A model generated the notes under the pieces. It searched no databases. It saw only the letters and a program-made list of their open reading frames with translations, and was not told the DNA's origin. Positions 27,150 through 36,670 of a stretch of 59,425 bases of DNA are shown here, one piece after another. Position 1 is the stretch's first letter, and each line of letters opens with the position of its first letter. Source of the DNA: Paracoccaceae bacterium (GTDB lineage: Bacteria; Pseudomonadota; Alphaproteobacteria; Rhodobacterales; Rhodobacteraceae); NCBI GenBank assembly GCA_021775315.1, contig JAJFIC010000050.1:1-59425 (forward strand), read 5' to 3'. Made by a program: the position numbers and the translations under genes.

Positions 27150-27689
27150 TCAGGTTTGCGAGATCGCTTTAAGGTCTGTTTCTGACAACCGGTCGCGCCC
27201 CTCGGCATAGTTTAACGCGTTGATATGGTAAAATCTGGCATTCATCAGGTTGGCTTGGCTGTTGTCGCGGATTTTTATCAGCTTGGCAGGTGATCCTGCG
27301 ATGATCGAATTTTCCGGAAATTCCTTTCCTTCCGGAACAATAGAATGACCCGCGACAATAGAATTGTTGCCAATGATGGCACCATCCATGATGGTCGCCC
27401 CTATGCCGACCAGAACCCGGTCGCCTATCGTGCAGCCATGCAAAACAGACCGATGTGTGATCGAACAATCCTCACCAATGAGCGTTGGCGTTTCATAGCC
27501 GACATGGATCATCACGTGATCCTGGATATTCGTTCGCGCACCTATGACGATTTCATGCATTTCAGCCCGGGTTACGGCATAGGGCCAGATTGACGCGCCC
27601 TCGCCGATTGTCACTTTGCCATAAAGCAAAGCGGTCTCATGGATGAAGGCTGGGTTGTTCAGCGAAACGTCCGGGCCGATATGGGGCAT
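27150..27689 (-). CDS. Gamma-carbonic-anhydrase-like hexapeptide-repeat protein
   Basis: The product has 179 residues, the standard length for the YrdA/PaaY/CaiE group. It is a left-handed beta-helix with repeats such as IGEGASIWP, IGARTNIQD, IGDRVLVGIGA and IIGNNSIVAG. Likely zinc ligands are His62, His79 and His84 (ITHRSVLHGC). Members either hydrate CO2 or act as thioesterases (PaaY). The sequence does not distinguish these. The gene stands alone between the tRNA and yghU. Confidence 0.9.
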   Translation of the reverse strand: MPHIGPDVSLNNPAFIHETALLYGKVTIGEGASIWPYAVTRAEMHEIVIGARTNIQDHVMIHVGYETPTLIGEDCSITHRSVLHGCTIGDRVLVGIGATIMDGAIIGNNSIVAGHSIVPEGKEFPENSIIAGSPAKLIKIRDNSQANLMNARFYHINALNYAEGRDRLSETDLKAISQT

Positions 27690-27916
27690 GTTGCACTCCT
27701 GAATGGTCAGGCTTGATTAACCGATAAAGACAAAGCGTAGGCAAGTGCCGAAATGTCGTTTTGTTGCGGTAAACCAGCCTTTGTTGGCGCAGCCAATGCA
27801 CCGCCCAACAACACGTTCACTTGATCCCGGTCGCCACCACAAAATTGTCGGTCGCAATCCGCCAAAAGATACCGTAGCAAAGCGCAAGCGCAACTCCACT
27901 AGATCGAGGCCAACTG

Positions 27917-28801
27917 ATGAACACCGATGCCACGTATGAACCCCCTAAAGTCTGGAAATGGGAATCCGAAAGCGGCGGTCAATTCGCCAAGATCAATCGC
28001 CCCATAGCAGGCGCGACCCATGACAAGGACCTGCCTGTTGGCAAGCACCCGATTCAACTGCATTCGCTCGCGACACCTAATGGCGTCAAGGTTACGGTGA
28101 TGCTGGAAGAACTGCTTGCCCTTGGCATCACGGGCGCGGAATACGACGCCTATCTTATCAATATTGGTGAGGGTGAACAATTCGGCAGCGGCTTTGTCGA
28201 CATCAACCCAAATTCCAAAATTCCGGCCATGGTGGACAACAGCACAGCAACCCCAATGCGGGTTTTTGAATCCGGCGCGATCCTGCTTTATCTGGCTGAA
28301 AAGTTCGGAAAATTCCTGCCGACAGATCACACCGCGCGCACCGAATGTATGTCGTGGCTTTTCTGGCAAATGGGCAGCGCGCCTTATCTTGGCGGCGGCT
28401 TTGGCCATTTTTACAGCTACGCGCCGACAAAAATTGAATATTGCATCGACCGCTTCGCGATGGAGGTCAAACGCCAGCTTGATGTTCTCGACCAGCATCT
28501 GGCTGAAAACCAGTATATGACCGGGGATGACTACACCATTGCCGACATGGCGATCTGGTCCTGGTATGGCCAGTTGGCACTTGGGCGGCTTTACAGCGCG
28601 GGTGAATTTCTGGATGTCGCATCTTATAAAAACGTCCTGCGTTGGGCACAGGAAATCGACGCGCGACCAGCGGTTCAGCGTGGCCGCATGGTCAACCGGG
28701 CGTTTGGTGATCTGGAAACCCAGTTGCGTGAACGCCATGATGCTGCGGATTTTGACACCAAAACCCAAGACAAGATCGAAGCACAGGCAAGCCCAGAATA
28801 A
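27917..28801 (+). CDS. yghU: YghU-type glutathione-dependent disulfide-bond oxidoreductase
   Basis: The product has 294 residues and is strongly similar to YghU along its whole length, including the N-terminal PPKVWKWE extension, THDKDLPVGKHP, the glutathione-binding NPNSKIPA and FESGAILLYLAEKFG, and the C-terminal ERHDAADFDTKTQDK. YghU-type GSTs bind two glutathione molecules and reduce organic hydroperoxides or disulfides. A GAGG ribosome-binding site lies upstream. The gene ends convergently, 16 bases from the LysR gene. Confidence 0.95.
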   Translation: MNTDATYEPPKVWKWESESGGQFAKINRPIAGATHDKDLPVGKHPIQLHSLATPNGVKVTVMLEELLALGITGAEYDAYLINIGEGEQFGSGFVDINPNSKIPAMVDNSTATPMRVFESGAILLYLAEKFGKFLPTDHTARTECMSWLFWQMGSAPYLGGGFGHFYSYAPTKIEYCIDRFAMEVKRQLDVLDQHLAENQYMTGDDYTIADMAIWSWYGQLALGRLYSAGEFLDVASYKNVLRWAQEIDARPAVQRGRMVNRAFGDLETQLRERHDAADFDTKTQDKIEAQASPE

Positions 28802-28817
28802 TCACCCAGCGGGCCAC

Positions 28818-29744
28818 CTATAGCGTCATGCCGGGAATACGGTTTTCATTGATCTGCACACGGCAATGATCAATGAAAGCCTTAACCGTCAGGACGTTTT
28901 TGGCCCCCTTAGCCGTGGCTAGTCCCAACTTCATCTGCCGCACATCACCCGTCAAAGGGATGAACTTCAAGGGCCGCCCGTCTGGCGCGCGGTCACTGAG
29001 GGGGCGAATATTGGCAATGGCATAACCGAACCCATTTGCCACCAAAGACCGCATCACCGCCATATCCTGTGTCCGCTCGGATATCCGGGGTTTGACACCG
29101 GTGCCTGCAAAGAATGACAGGAAATAATCGCTGCTGATCGGCAGGTCGAGCAGAACCATGTCATGGCCTTTCAACTCGTCCACCGAAACGGCCGGTAAAT
29201 GCGCCAGCGGATGTGCCTCGCCGACCAGCGCAAACGGGGCCAGTTCGACCAGCGGAATAAATTCAAGATCGGTTGGAATTTCCAGATCATAGGTCAGGGC
29301 CACATCTATTTCCGCTCGTCTAAGACGATTGAAAATCTCCATCTGGTGCAACTCAAACTGCCTGATCTTCACTTCGGGATATGTGGCTTCAAACTGCCGT
29401 CGAAGGCTGGGCAGAATAAGCTGGGCAAAGGTCAAAAGACAGCCAACCGCCAGCGGACCCTGCACATGGCCGGAAAGATCACCGGCCAACCGGTTCAAGC
29501 CTTCAGATTCGGCCAAAACCGTTTTAGCGCGCTCTAAAAACTGCCGTCCTGCCTGTGACAGCGACAGACCATGCGCATGTTTTCTGACAAACAATTGCAG
29601 GCCGAATTCGTCCTCCAGCTGCGAAATCGCCGCCGAAATCGAGGGCGAACTTACATTCACCTTTTCCGAGGCCAGCGCAATACTGCCAAGCTCACCAACG
29701 GCGACGAAATACTCCAACTGTCTGAGTGTAAAGCGCAAAGCCAA
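28818..29744 (-). CDS. LysR-family transcriptional regulator
   Basis: The product has 308 residues. The N-terminal winged helix-turn-helix is clear (residues 1-60: LRQLEYFVAVGELGSIALASEKVNVSSPSISAAISQLE). A type 2 periplasmic-binding-like effector domain follows (about 90-295). It lies 87 bases after the last gene of the Rieske-RidA-DUF1028-Rieske operon on the same strand, so it may control that operon and share its transcript. LysR proteins usually respond to a pathway metabolite. Confidence 0.92.
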   Translation of the reverse strand: MALRFTLRQLEYFVAVGELGSIALASEKVNVSSPSISAAISQLEDEFGLQLFVRKHAHGLSLSQAGRQFLERAKTVLAESEGLNRLAGDLSGHVQGPLAVGCLLTFAQLILPSLRRQFEATYPEVKIRQFELHQMEIFNRLRRAEIDVALTYDLEIPTDLEFIPLVELAPFALVGEAHPLAHLPAVSVDELKGHDMVLLDLPISSDYFLSFFAGTGVKPRISERTQDMAVMRSLVANGFGYAIANIRPLSDRAPDGRPLKFIPLTGDVRQMKLGLATAKGAKNVLTVKAFIDHCRVQINENRIPGMTL

Positions 29745-29831
29745 AGTCGTGCATTCCTGTACCGGGGACTGCCAATGAACCTAAAGCCTGCGCCGCCTTA
29801 GACACAACTGAATTCGCGACCCACGGAAATC

Positions 29832-30980
29832 TTAAAACCCGGCGTCAATCCGTGCCAGCCATGTCTGAAAATCGCGAATGGTCCCCTCGTAATCCTCACC
29901 TGCCAACGGCCCGGCGGTGGCATGGGCAGACCCAAGCGACACTTGCATGCGCTCCAACTTTTCCCGGTCCTCGCGGTTAACCTCCTGCCACAGCGCAATC
30001 CGCTGCTGGATCGTGGCATCGTCAAGGTCGTCGCCATACGTGGACATCGTCCACTTCACCCGGATCTGATCGACCGCCAGCGGCACAATCGACAGCGAAA
30101 CCAGCAAACTTGCGGCCTGACTGACCACTTGCGTCGGGAAAACCGCAAACAAGGTCGAGCGACGCTGCTCTGCCGCGCTCAACCCGGGGGCACCGGCGCC
30201 GCGTGGTTGCGCACCTTCGGGATAATTTGCCGTATAGGCCGTAAAACCCGCGCCCGAAGCCGATTTTCTGGCCAGACCAGTCGGGGTATATTCATGCAGG
30301 GTTTTGGGATGAACAACCGACAGGTGATAGCCCTCCATAAAGTTTTCAACCAAGCATTTCCAATTCGTGTGCCAAACCTCTTCACCGCTATGAACCAGAC
30401 GAAATTGATCCGTTTCATAGGCCGCAATCAAATCGCCCAGTTCCGGGTTTTGCGCAACAAACGCCGGGGCCGACGGATCAAGGTTGCAATAGATGAACCC
30501 ACGCCAGATCACTGTGTTGAACTTCGGCAAATGACAGTTTTTTGCGTCAAAGCCCGCGTTTTCCATCCGCGCCGCGCGCAGCAACGTGCCTTTGCGATCA
30601 TAGCTCCAGGCATGATAGGAACAAATCAGCCGCTTGGTATTGCCTGCCCCTTCGGCCAGCGGCATGCCCCGATGGCGGCACACATTTGACAGAACCCGTA
30701 TGGCATCATCGTCACCACGAATGACAATCAGCGGCTCAGTCAACAAATGGGCCGTGAAGTAATCACCGGCGTTTGGGATCTCGTCAATGCGGCCAAGACA
30801 ATGCCAACCCCGCCGCAAAACAGTCTGCGTTTCCCATTCAAAATATTCAGGTGACGCATAAAACGCGCCCGGCATGCCCATTGGCCGATCCGCGGGCAAA
30901 GCAGCGGTCTGTTGCAAAACCAACCGCAAACCCGAACCGTCATTATCCGCCTGACCCGCCGGTTCTGCCTTTTCATTCAT
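29832..30980 (-). CDS. Rieske non-heme iron oxygenase (CntA/GbcA-like), downstream copy
   Basis: The product has 382 residues from the ATG at 30980. The Rieske domain has CRHRGMPLA and CSYHAWSY (about 100-122). The mononuclear iron region is ENFMEGYHLSVVH (about 212-224). Overall it resembles the alpha-subunit family that includes carnitine, choline and glycine-betaine monooxygenases as well as aromatic oxygenases. The start overlaps the stop of the DUF1028 gene by eight bases, so translation is probably coupled. In-frame starts further upstream, to 31145, would lie inside the DUF1028 gene. No reductase gene is adjacent. The substrate is unknown. Confidence 0.9.
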   Translation of the reverse strand: MNEKAEPAGQADNDGSGLRLVLQQTAALPADRPMGMPGAFYASPEYFEWETQTVLRRGWHCLGRIDEIPNAGDYFTAHLLTEPLIVIRGDDDAIRVLSNVCRHRGMPLAEGAGNTKRLICSYHAWSYDRKGTLLRAARMENAGFDAKNCHLPKFNTVIWRGFIYCNLDPSAPAFVAQNPELGDLIAAYETDQFRLVHSGEEVWHTNWKCLVENFMEGYHLSVVHPKTLHEYTPTGLARKSASGAGFTAYTANYPEGAQPRGAGAPGLSAAEQRRSTLFAVFPTQVVSQAASLLVSLSIVPLAVDQIRVKWTMSTYGDDLDDATIQQRIALWQEVNREDREKLERMQVSLGSAHATAGPLAGEDYEGTIRDFQTWLARIDAGF

Positions 30981-31647
30981 CTCCCGGCACTCCGTAAGAC
31001 GGTGCCGCACTTGGATCAAGCGCACGTTGAACATAGGCTTCAAGCTGCGGTTTATAGACCCGCCAGGCCGCCGCGATGTTTTCAATCGGGCAGTCTTCGG
31101 TCCAGTCACAGCGCAGATCGGCCACCGGCCAACTGACTTTGTCAACGATCTTCATGCCAGCGGAATGCACCTGCCCGGCCTCGCCACCTGCCGCCAACCC
31201 GGCGCGCATGGCGGCAATCAGACGATCACCCAAATGACCGGAACTGCCCAGAAACCCATCAACGATAACCTGCGGCACATCTGCATTGGCCAAAAGATTC
31301 CCGCCCGAAGCGACATTTTCCGCTTCTGCCTGCGTCCAGATACCCAGCGAATTCGACCCCGAATGGATGGCCGTATTGCCGTGGCCGTCAACCGCCAGCA
31401 CTTGCCGATATTCCAAAAACCGGCCCTGATCTCGCACCCCGGCAATCGCCTCGGCCGCTGACATGCCGCCTTGCATCAAATCAAGCGCGAATGGTCCCAA
31501 CATCGGGTCTGTCACATTTTGGCTGGCAACAGCGCCGACGCCGGCGCGCGCATACGAACATCGCGCCGCAACCGCTGGCGAGGAGGACGAGATCGCCACC
31601 CCGAACATCCCGGTTTTTGCGCATCTGGCAACCAACGAAAACGTCAT
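30973..31647 (-). CDS. DUF1028 family protein
   Basis: The product has 224 residues from the ATG at 31647, which has AGGAAC upstream; a start at 31677 is less supported. The N-terminal TFSLVARCAKTGMFGVAISSSSPAV and the later RDQGRFLEYRQVLAVDGHG define the DUF1028 family. The family is related to Ntn-hydrolase folds; its biochemical role is not established to my knowledge. Here it lies between a RidA-like and a Rieske oxygenase gene, suggesting a hydrolytic step in the same pathway, perhaps on an amide or acylated intermediate (inference). Confidence 0.92.
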   Translation of the reverse strand: MTFSLVARCAKTGMFGVAISSSSPAVAARCSYARAGVGAVASQNVTDPMLGPFALDLMQGGMSAAEAIAGVRDQGRFLEYRQVLAVDGHGNTAIHSGSNSLGIWTQAEAENVASGGNLLANADVPQVIVDGFLGSSGHLGDRLIAAMRAGLAAGGEAGQVHSAGMKIVDKVSWPVADLRCDWTEDCPIENIAAAWRVYKPQLEAYVQRALDPSAAPSYGVPGDE

Positions 31648-31723
31648 GTCTGTTCCTTTGTTTTCTTTATTGTTCAAATACTCTCAGGGCGTCCGGGGGA
31701 TGAAATCCCCCGGCCTGCTTGCC

Positions 31724-32140
31724 TTAATCCGGGATGACAGCCGTTCCATCAATCTCAACCAACCATTCAGGCCGCGCCAAGGCTTGCACCACCAACCCGG
31801 TGGAAACAGGATGCACACCCTTGATGTATTCCCCCATGGTTCGGTACACCGCCTCGCGGTGGCGCACGTCTGTGATGTAGACGACGACCTTGACCAGATG
31901 TTCCATGCTGCCGCCGCATTCTTCGATCAACTGGCGGATGTTCTGCATGACTTTATGGGTCTGCTCGACCGGATCGTGGCTGTCGATATTGACCGCGTCA
32001 TCAAGGTTCTGCGGGCATTGGCCGCGCAAATAAACCGTCTTGCCACCTGTCGTGACAACGGCCTGACACAGATCATTATCAAGCGCTTGTTCGGGATAAG
32101 TATTACTGGTGTTGAATTTACGAATTCGGGTGTGGGCCAT
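31724..32140 (-). CDS. RidA/YjgF-family protein lacking the canonical arginine
   Basis: The product has 138 residues and the RidA fold (chorismate-mutase-like trimer). Typical elements are VYLRGQ, the QTHKVMQNIRQLIEECGG helix and VVVYITDVRH. In catalytically active RidA the motif near the C-terminus is P-A-R-S-C-V. Here it is P-V-S-T-G-L-V, so the imine-hydrolysing arginine (Arg105 in E. coli numbering) is missing. Rid subfamilies without this arginine may carry out other reactions, such as aminomuconate deamination. It lies 79 bases after the upstream Rieske gene and 76 bases before DUF1028. Confidence 0.93.
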   Translation of the reverse strand: MAHTRIRKFNTSNTYPEQALDNDLCQAVVTTGGKTVYLRGQCPQNLDDAVNIDSHDPVEQTHKVMQNIRQLIEECGGSMEHLVKVVVYITDVRHREAVYRTMGEYIKGVHPVSTGLVVQALARPEWLVEIDGTAVIPD

Positions 32141-32219
32141 GAATATCTACTCCGGAAAAATCAGGCATCTAGGTCAAAGGTTTCGCACCAAACCAGGCCG
32201 ACCTGTTCGGCCCGCGGCG

Positions 32220-33365
32220 TCAAACGTCAGAACCGTTCACACGCGCGTTGAGGTATTGCGCGAAATCATAATTCGGCCGCTCAAGATGGCTTAGATGCCC
32301 CGGCATCGCCATGCCTGACGACAAGCCTTTGTAGACTTTTTCGGTGCAACCGCGATCCTCGACATTGACCTCGTCCAGCAATGTTTTGAGGTCCAGAAAA
32401 TTCTGTTGTGCATCCGCGTCTTCGGCGTAGTCATCCGACATACCGCCGCCAAACCTGATATGCACTTTGCCCGGACCGACGGGATGCAGCGAAAGATACC
32501 AGAAATATCCCGGCGTCAGGGTGATCATAAGGCTGGGATAGATCGCCAACAGAAAAGTCGTTCGCCTTTCTTCTCCCTTCAGACGGGTATTTTTGTCATG
32601 CGCCATTGCGATACGCAACGTCTCGTCTTTCAGGATCGTATGATAGTTGAACGCAGGCAAACCGGGGGGGCAAACCATTTCATCCAGCTTTGACAACCCG
32701 CCAATTGTGCCTGCATGGCAAACTGGTAAATGATAGCTTTCCATGAAATTCTCGGCCAGAACTTTCCAGTTGGTGTCCCAGACATGTTCCTCATAGAAAG
32801 CTTCGGTGTAGTTGGTCATGTCATATCCGGCGACCATGCTTTCAACATCCGCCAGTGTTTCTGCCACGCTTGCGGCATCCGGGTTGAGGGTAACAAACAC
32901 CCAGCCCAACCATTCCTCGCACCGCACTTTTGGCAACGCATAACCGTCTTTGCAAAACCCATCGTTCAGGTTCATCGCGGGCGCGCCACGCAGGGTTCCG
33001 TCAAGATTGTAGGTCCATGCGTGATACGGGCAAACGATTGAACGCGCGTTGCCGCGACCCTGCAACAAGGTCGACATCCGGTGCAGGCAAACATTGGAAA
33101 GAGCGACGATTTTCTGATCGCGGTCGCGCAAAACGACAATTGGTTGATCGGCAAGATCGCAGGTTACATAATCGCCGGGCTTGGCCAAAGCATCCGCCCG
33201 CCCGACACAATACCAGTCTTTGCGAAAGATATGTTCAAGCTCGGCCTGAACAAATGCCTCGGTCGTATAGACATCCGGCGGCATCGCGCGGGCCTGTTCA
33301 AACGGCAAAGAGGTGTTTTGCCGCAAGGCCTCGGTCGGATCGGCGGCGGCGTGATCTTTTGCCAT
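32220..33365 (-). CDS. Rieske non-heme iron oxygenase (CntA/GbcA-like), upstream copy
   Basis: The product has 381 residues. The Rieske domain has CLHRMSTLL and CPYHAWTY (about 92-115). The mononuclear iron site lies in ENFMESYHLPVCH (about 205-217). It is a sequence relative of the second Rieske protein of the operon, but clearly diverged. It has an AAAGGAACA ribosome-binding site and is the first gene of the four-gene operon. Two different Rieske subunits in one operon could act on successive steps. Electron-donor genes are not present nearby. Confidence 0.92.
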   Translation of the reverse strand: MAKDHAAADPTEALRQNTSLPFEQARAMPPDVYTTEAFVQAELEHIFRKDWYCVGRADALAKPGDYVTCDLADQPIVVLRDRDQKIVALSNVCLHRMSTLLQGRGNARSIVCPYHAWTYNLDGTLRGAPAMNLNDGFCKDGYALPKVRCEEWLGWVFVTLNPDAASVAETLADVESMVAGYDMTNYTEAFYEEHVWDTNWKVLAENFMESYHLPVCHAGTIGGLSKLDEMVCPPGLPAFNYHTILKDETLRIAMAHDKNTRLKGEERRTTFLLAIYPSLMITLTPGYFWYLSLHPVGPGKVHIRFGGGMSDDYAEDADAQQNFLDLKTLLDEVNVEDRGCTEKVYKGLSSGMAMPGHLSHLERPNYDFAQYLNARVNGSDV

Positions 33366-33825
33366 CAGGTGTGTTCCTTTATTCGGCTGCTATTGTGCGG
33401 CGGTACGATTTGCATGGGCGGCGATGCTGGTCGAAACCCAGCCGCTGACCGCGCTGCTGCTGGCTAATTCTGTCTGTCCCCTCATCACATAATCAGACAG
33501 TTCTACCGCATCTTTGACGAAAGCAAGCGGCCCAATCCAGTCAAAATCGCGATAGCGGGTGTCAGATGTGCAAACTGGGCTCTCCAAATTTCTGTAAGTT
33601 TTGCACCGGAAACGAGTCCGGCATAAGTGTTCACGCTTATCCAAAGCGAAGAATGTCGTGAAATTGACCAAGTGAAAAGCACAGTATGGCTCAGCTTTGA
33701 TTAGGTAATACCTACCCCATCCTGCGAAAAACCAGCAAGCGGCGCGCACCGGGCGAACTGACGCGGCTTTGCTGGTTGCTCATCGCCATTTATCCATTAT
33801 TCATGGGACCAAAGGGGTTATTCGC
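33366..33825. other. Intergenic region between divergent Rieske operon and acr3
   Basis: This 460-base stretch should hold the promoters for both directions. A minus-strand frame ends at 33390, 24 bases before the Rieske start. Its last 50 residues (DWIGPLAFVKDAVELSDYVM onwards) look protein-like, but no start has a good ribosome-binding site. It could be a short leader or hypothetical gene, or a remnant. I see no repeat or RNA gene. Confidence 0.35.
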
Positions 33826-34887
33826 ATGACTGAAACATCTGTTGAGGCAGCCGCCGCCGGGTTGGGCCCATTTGAACGTTGGCTTTCTGTTTGGGTGGCT
33901 CTGGCCATCGGGGCGGGTTTGCTGTTGGGCAATCTCTTTCCCGGCATTTTCGCAACCCTTGCAGCGCTTGAAGTCGCCAGCGTCAACCTGCCCGTGGCCA
34001 TTCTGATCTGGGCCATGGTGTACCCGATGATGGTCGGGGTCGATTTTGCCGCCCTGCGCCGGATCGGCGACCGGCCAAAGGGGTTGATCATCACGCTTGT
34101 GGTCAACTGGTTAATCAAACCGTTCACCATGGCGGCCCTTGGTGTGCTGTTTTTTAACGTCGTTTTCGCTGACCTGATCCCACGTGACGACGCGCAGGCT
34201 TATCTGGCAGGTGTAATCCTTTTGGGGGCCGCGCCCTGCACGGCAATGGTGTTTGTGTGGTCAAACCTGACGCGCGGGGATCCAACCTATACGCTTGTGC
34301 AGGTCAGCGTGAATGACGTCATAATGGTCTTTGCCTTCGCCCCGATCGTGGCCTTTTTGTTGGGCGTGACGGATATCGTTGTGCCGTGGGACACATTGCT
34401 TTTGTCGGTCGCGCTATACGTGGTGATCCCTTTGCTTGCCGGGTTGCTGACCCGGTCGAGGCTGGTTTCCAAAGGTGGCAAGAAAGCTGTTGATGCGTTC
34501 AAAGCCCGGGTTCAACCGGCGTCGATCTTTGGGCTTTTGGTGACGGTTGTGCTGCTTTTTGGATTTCAGGGACAGGTGATCCTTGATCGCCCGCAGGTCA
34601 TCGCCCTGATCGCCGTGCCACTGTTAATTCAGTCCTACGGCATATTCTTTGTGGCTTATGGCGCGGCGCGTCTGTGGCGGGTGCCATTTAACGTCGCAGC
34701 GCCGTGCGCGCTGATCGGTACATCCAACTTTTTTGAACTGGCCGTGGCGGTGGCAATCAGCCTGTTCGGGCTTGGATCAGGGGCGGCACTTGCAACCGTT
34801 GTTGGCGTGCTGGTCGAGGTGCCGGTTATGTTGTCGCTGGTGGCCTTTGCCAACAGAACCCAAGGCTGGTTTGAGGCGTCTGACTAG
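33826..34887 (+). CDS. acr3: ACR3-family arsenite efflux transporter
   Basis: The product has 353 residues from the ATG at 33826, which has AAAGGGG upstream. Ten transmembrane segments fit the bile-acid/ACR3 fold. The conserved [20 protein letters not shown] segment carries the essential cysteine, and VSVNDVIM is the next conserved helix. It exports As(III) using the proton gradient. No arsR, arsC or arsH gene lies in the neighbourhood, so this is an orphan transporter in the window. Confidence 0.93.
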   Translation: MTETSVEAAAAGLGPFERWLSVWVALAIGAGLLLGNLFPGIFATLAALEVASVNLPVAILIWAMVYPMMVGVDFAALRRIGDRPKGLIITLVVNWLIKPFTMAALGVLFFNVVFADLIPRDDAQAYLAGVILLGAAPCTAMVFVWSNLTRGDPTYTLVQVSVNDVIMVFAFAPIVAFLLGVTDIVVPWDTLLLSVALYVVIPLLAGLLTRSRLVSKGGKKAVDAFKARVQPASIFGLLVTVVLLFGFQGQVILDRPQVIALIAVPLLIQSYGIFFVAYGAARLWRVPFNVAAPCALIGTSNFFELAVAVAISLFGLGSGAALATVVGVLVEVPVMLSLVAFANRTQGWFEASD

Positions 34888-35164
34888 GACGTTTACCCGC
34901 AGTACTGCATTTTGAAATCTGCGGCAAATCCGCCAGAACGCGGCCATAGCACGTATTCACACCTTGGGCGCAGGCAGTCCGCCCGCGCAAGGTTTGACAG
35001 GTCACACCTTATTGCCGAAAGTAATGCCAGCAGGCGCCCATGAATGCGGACGCCGCCCATTTGATGTTGCCAAACATCGCACCGTTTGCACCTTATCAAG
35101 CGGATCAAGCGGTTTTCGATACCCGCCTGTAAGCCGGTCTGGCAATAAACCGGAGGCGACCAGC

Positions 35165-36661
35165 ATGCCTGAACAATTCGCAAAACAATTGGCTTTGGCC
35201 TGCGTTTTTTGGCTTTGCCTTATGGGCGGCGCGCAAGCGCAACCCCAAAACATCACTTTCACGTCCGCCGATCAGGCGCGGGACTATTTCACCGAATTCA
35301 AAACCCTCAGCGCAAGCCGGTCAAAGATCAACGCGCCGGGAAAACAGTCCGTCAAGCTGCTGCAATCGCATTGGGACGGGTTGCAAGCCGCCTGGAACTC
35401 ATCCGAAGATGACGCCGAAATCCGGCAAAAATTCACCATCGACGATGACGCGTTTTCCAAGGCCAAGGCCGAATTTGATGTGGCCATCAAGCTAGTGGAA
35501 AACGCCGCCACGACCTCGCAATTTGACGACATTCGCGATCTCAACTGGGAAATACATCGCAAGCTTGTCATTGCAAACAAACGTCTGGATGCGATCAAAT
35601 CTGCATTTCGGCAACTTGACACAAACGCCCTTGAAACGCTGATCGAAGACAGCAACAGCGACCTAGATGATTTCGCCCGGTTCATGGTCGCCCGTGGCCC
35701 CGGCTATGCCAGCAATATCGCGGCTGCCGCGACGAAAATGTCGGCTGATCCCATCACCACAACGGTCACAGCACCCGTGCAAGAAACAGATGCTGGCGAT
35801 GGGAACTCACCAGACACCAACAATACCGATCCTGTGGCGCTGGTGGATATTAATACGCTCAAATTCACCCCTGCCCCGACAGGCGGCCCCGCCATTGATG
35901 TGGACCTCGCACAATACAAGAATTTGCATATTGTGGTGTCCGCCAATCACAAAGGCACGGAACAAAGAATTCCCTACACCGTTTCAAAAGATGAATCGGA
36001 AAGCGAGATGAACGTAGAAGGTGCGATGAACATTAATCGTGATTCCTATTCCAAATTCGATTTCAATTCAGGCGGCGGCCTGCGTGAGTCCGGCGAGCTT
36101 CAATATACCGGAATTGACGAAATCGGCACCTCTGGCTGCTATTTGTTCCCGGAATCACTGAGCTGGGCGGGTACAGTTTTCACGTATCAACATCGCGAAA
36201 GCAGAATCGAAAGGGACGCCCTTGAAACCCTTGAGTGCTTTATTGACATCGCCGGGGTCATAGCTCCGGATGGGCAAACATTGCAAAGTCTGAGACTGAA
36301 TTTTCGCGGGCATCACTTTTTTTGGCCCAATAGTTATGAGCCCAGCAGAAACGATTACGTCCCCTTCAACTGGGACCACTTAAGAGGGTATCAAATGGGT
36401 TATCGGATCCAGAACTTATCCCTTTCACAATCCTTAACCGACGAACGAACGGACTGTCTGGTCTTTCACGCACCCGGAAACGTCGCGTCAGATCACATCG
36501 CAATTTCCGCAGAGCCGACGCATTGGCAGAAACGCTTTGTTTCGGGCAGCAGGGTGGTTTTCGACGAAACATCAGTCGAATATTATCTTGGCACGACCTG
36601 GGAAGACCACGCTGAGTACAACATAAAGAGCGAAATCAAAGTTTTGCTTTGCAAGGATTGA
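35165..36661 (+). CDS. Secreted protein of unknown function, helical N-terminal half
   Basis: The product has 498 residues from the ATG at 35165, chosen because a GGAGG box lies nine bases upstream and a signal peptide follows at once (residues 1-26, ending AQA-QP). Residues about 30-190 are charged and mostly helical, with coiled-coil-like heptads. A short Thr/Asp-rich linker follows near 200-230, and then a beta-rich C-terminal region with several cysteines. I do not recognise a family. The next gene begins nine bases later on the same strand, so the two are cotranscribed. Their products are probably partners in the periplasm or outer envelope. Confidence 0.75.
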   Translation: MPEQFAKQLALACVFWLCLMGGAQAQPQNITFTSADQARDYFTEFKTLSASRSKINAPGKQSVKLLQSHWDGLQAAWNSSEDDAEIRQKFTIDDDAFSKAKAEFDVAIKLVENAATTSQFDDIRDLNWEIHRKLVIANKRLDAIKSAFRQLDTNALETLIEDSNSDLDDFARFMVARGPGYASNIAAAATKMSADPITTTVTAPVQETDAGDGNSPDTNNTDPVALVDINTLKFTPAPTGGPAIDVDLAQYKNLHIVVSANHKGTEQRIPYTVSKDESESEMNVEGAMNINRDSYSKFDFNSGGGLRESGELQYTGIDEIGTSGCYLFPESLSWAGTVFTYQHRESRIERDALETLECFIDIAGVIAPDGQTLQSLRLNFRGHHFFWPNSYEPSRNDYVPFNWDHLRGYQMGYRIQNLSLSQSLTDERTDCLVFHAPGNVASDHIAISAEPTHWQKRFVSGSRVVFDETSVEYYLGTTWEDHAEYNIKSEIKVLLCKD

Positions 36662-36670
36662 GGGGCCAAA

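Noticed and set aside
27899-28768. Minus-strand 289-residue frame over yghU.
   Set aside because: The plus-strand YghU match is near full-length and strong; the antisense frame has no family features.
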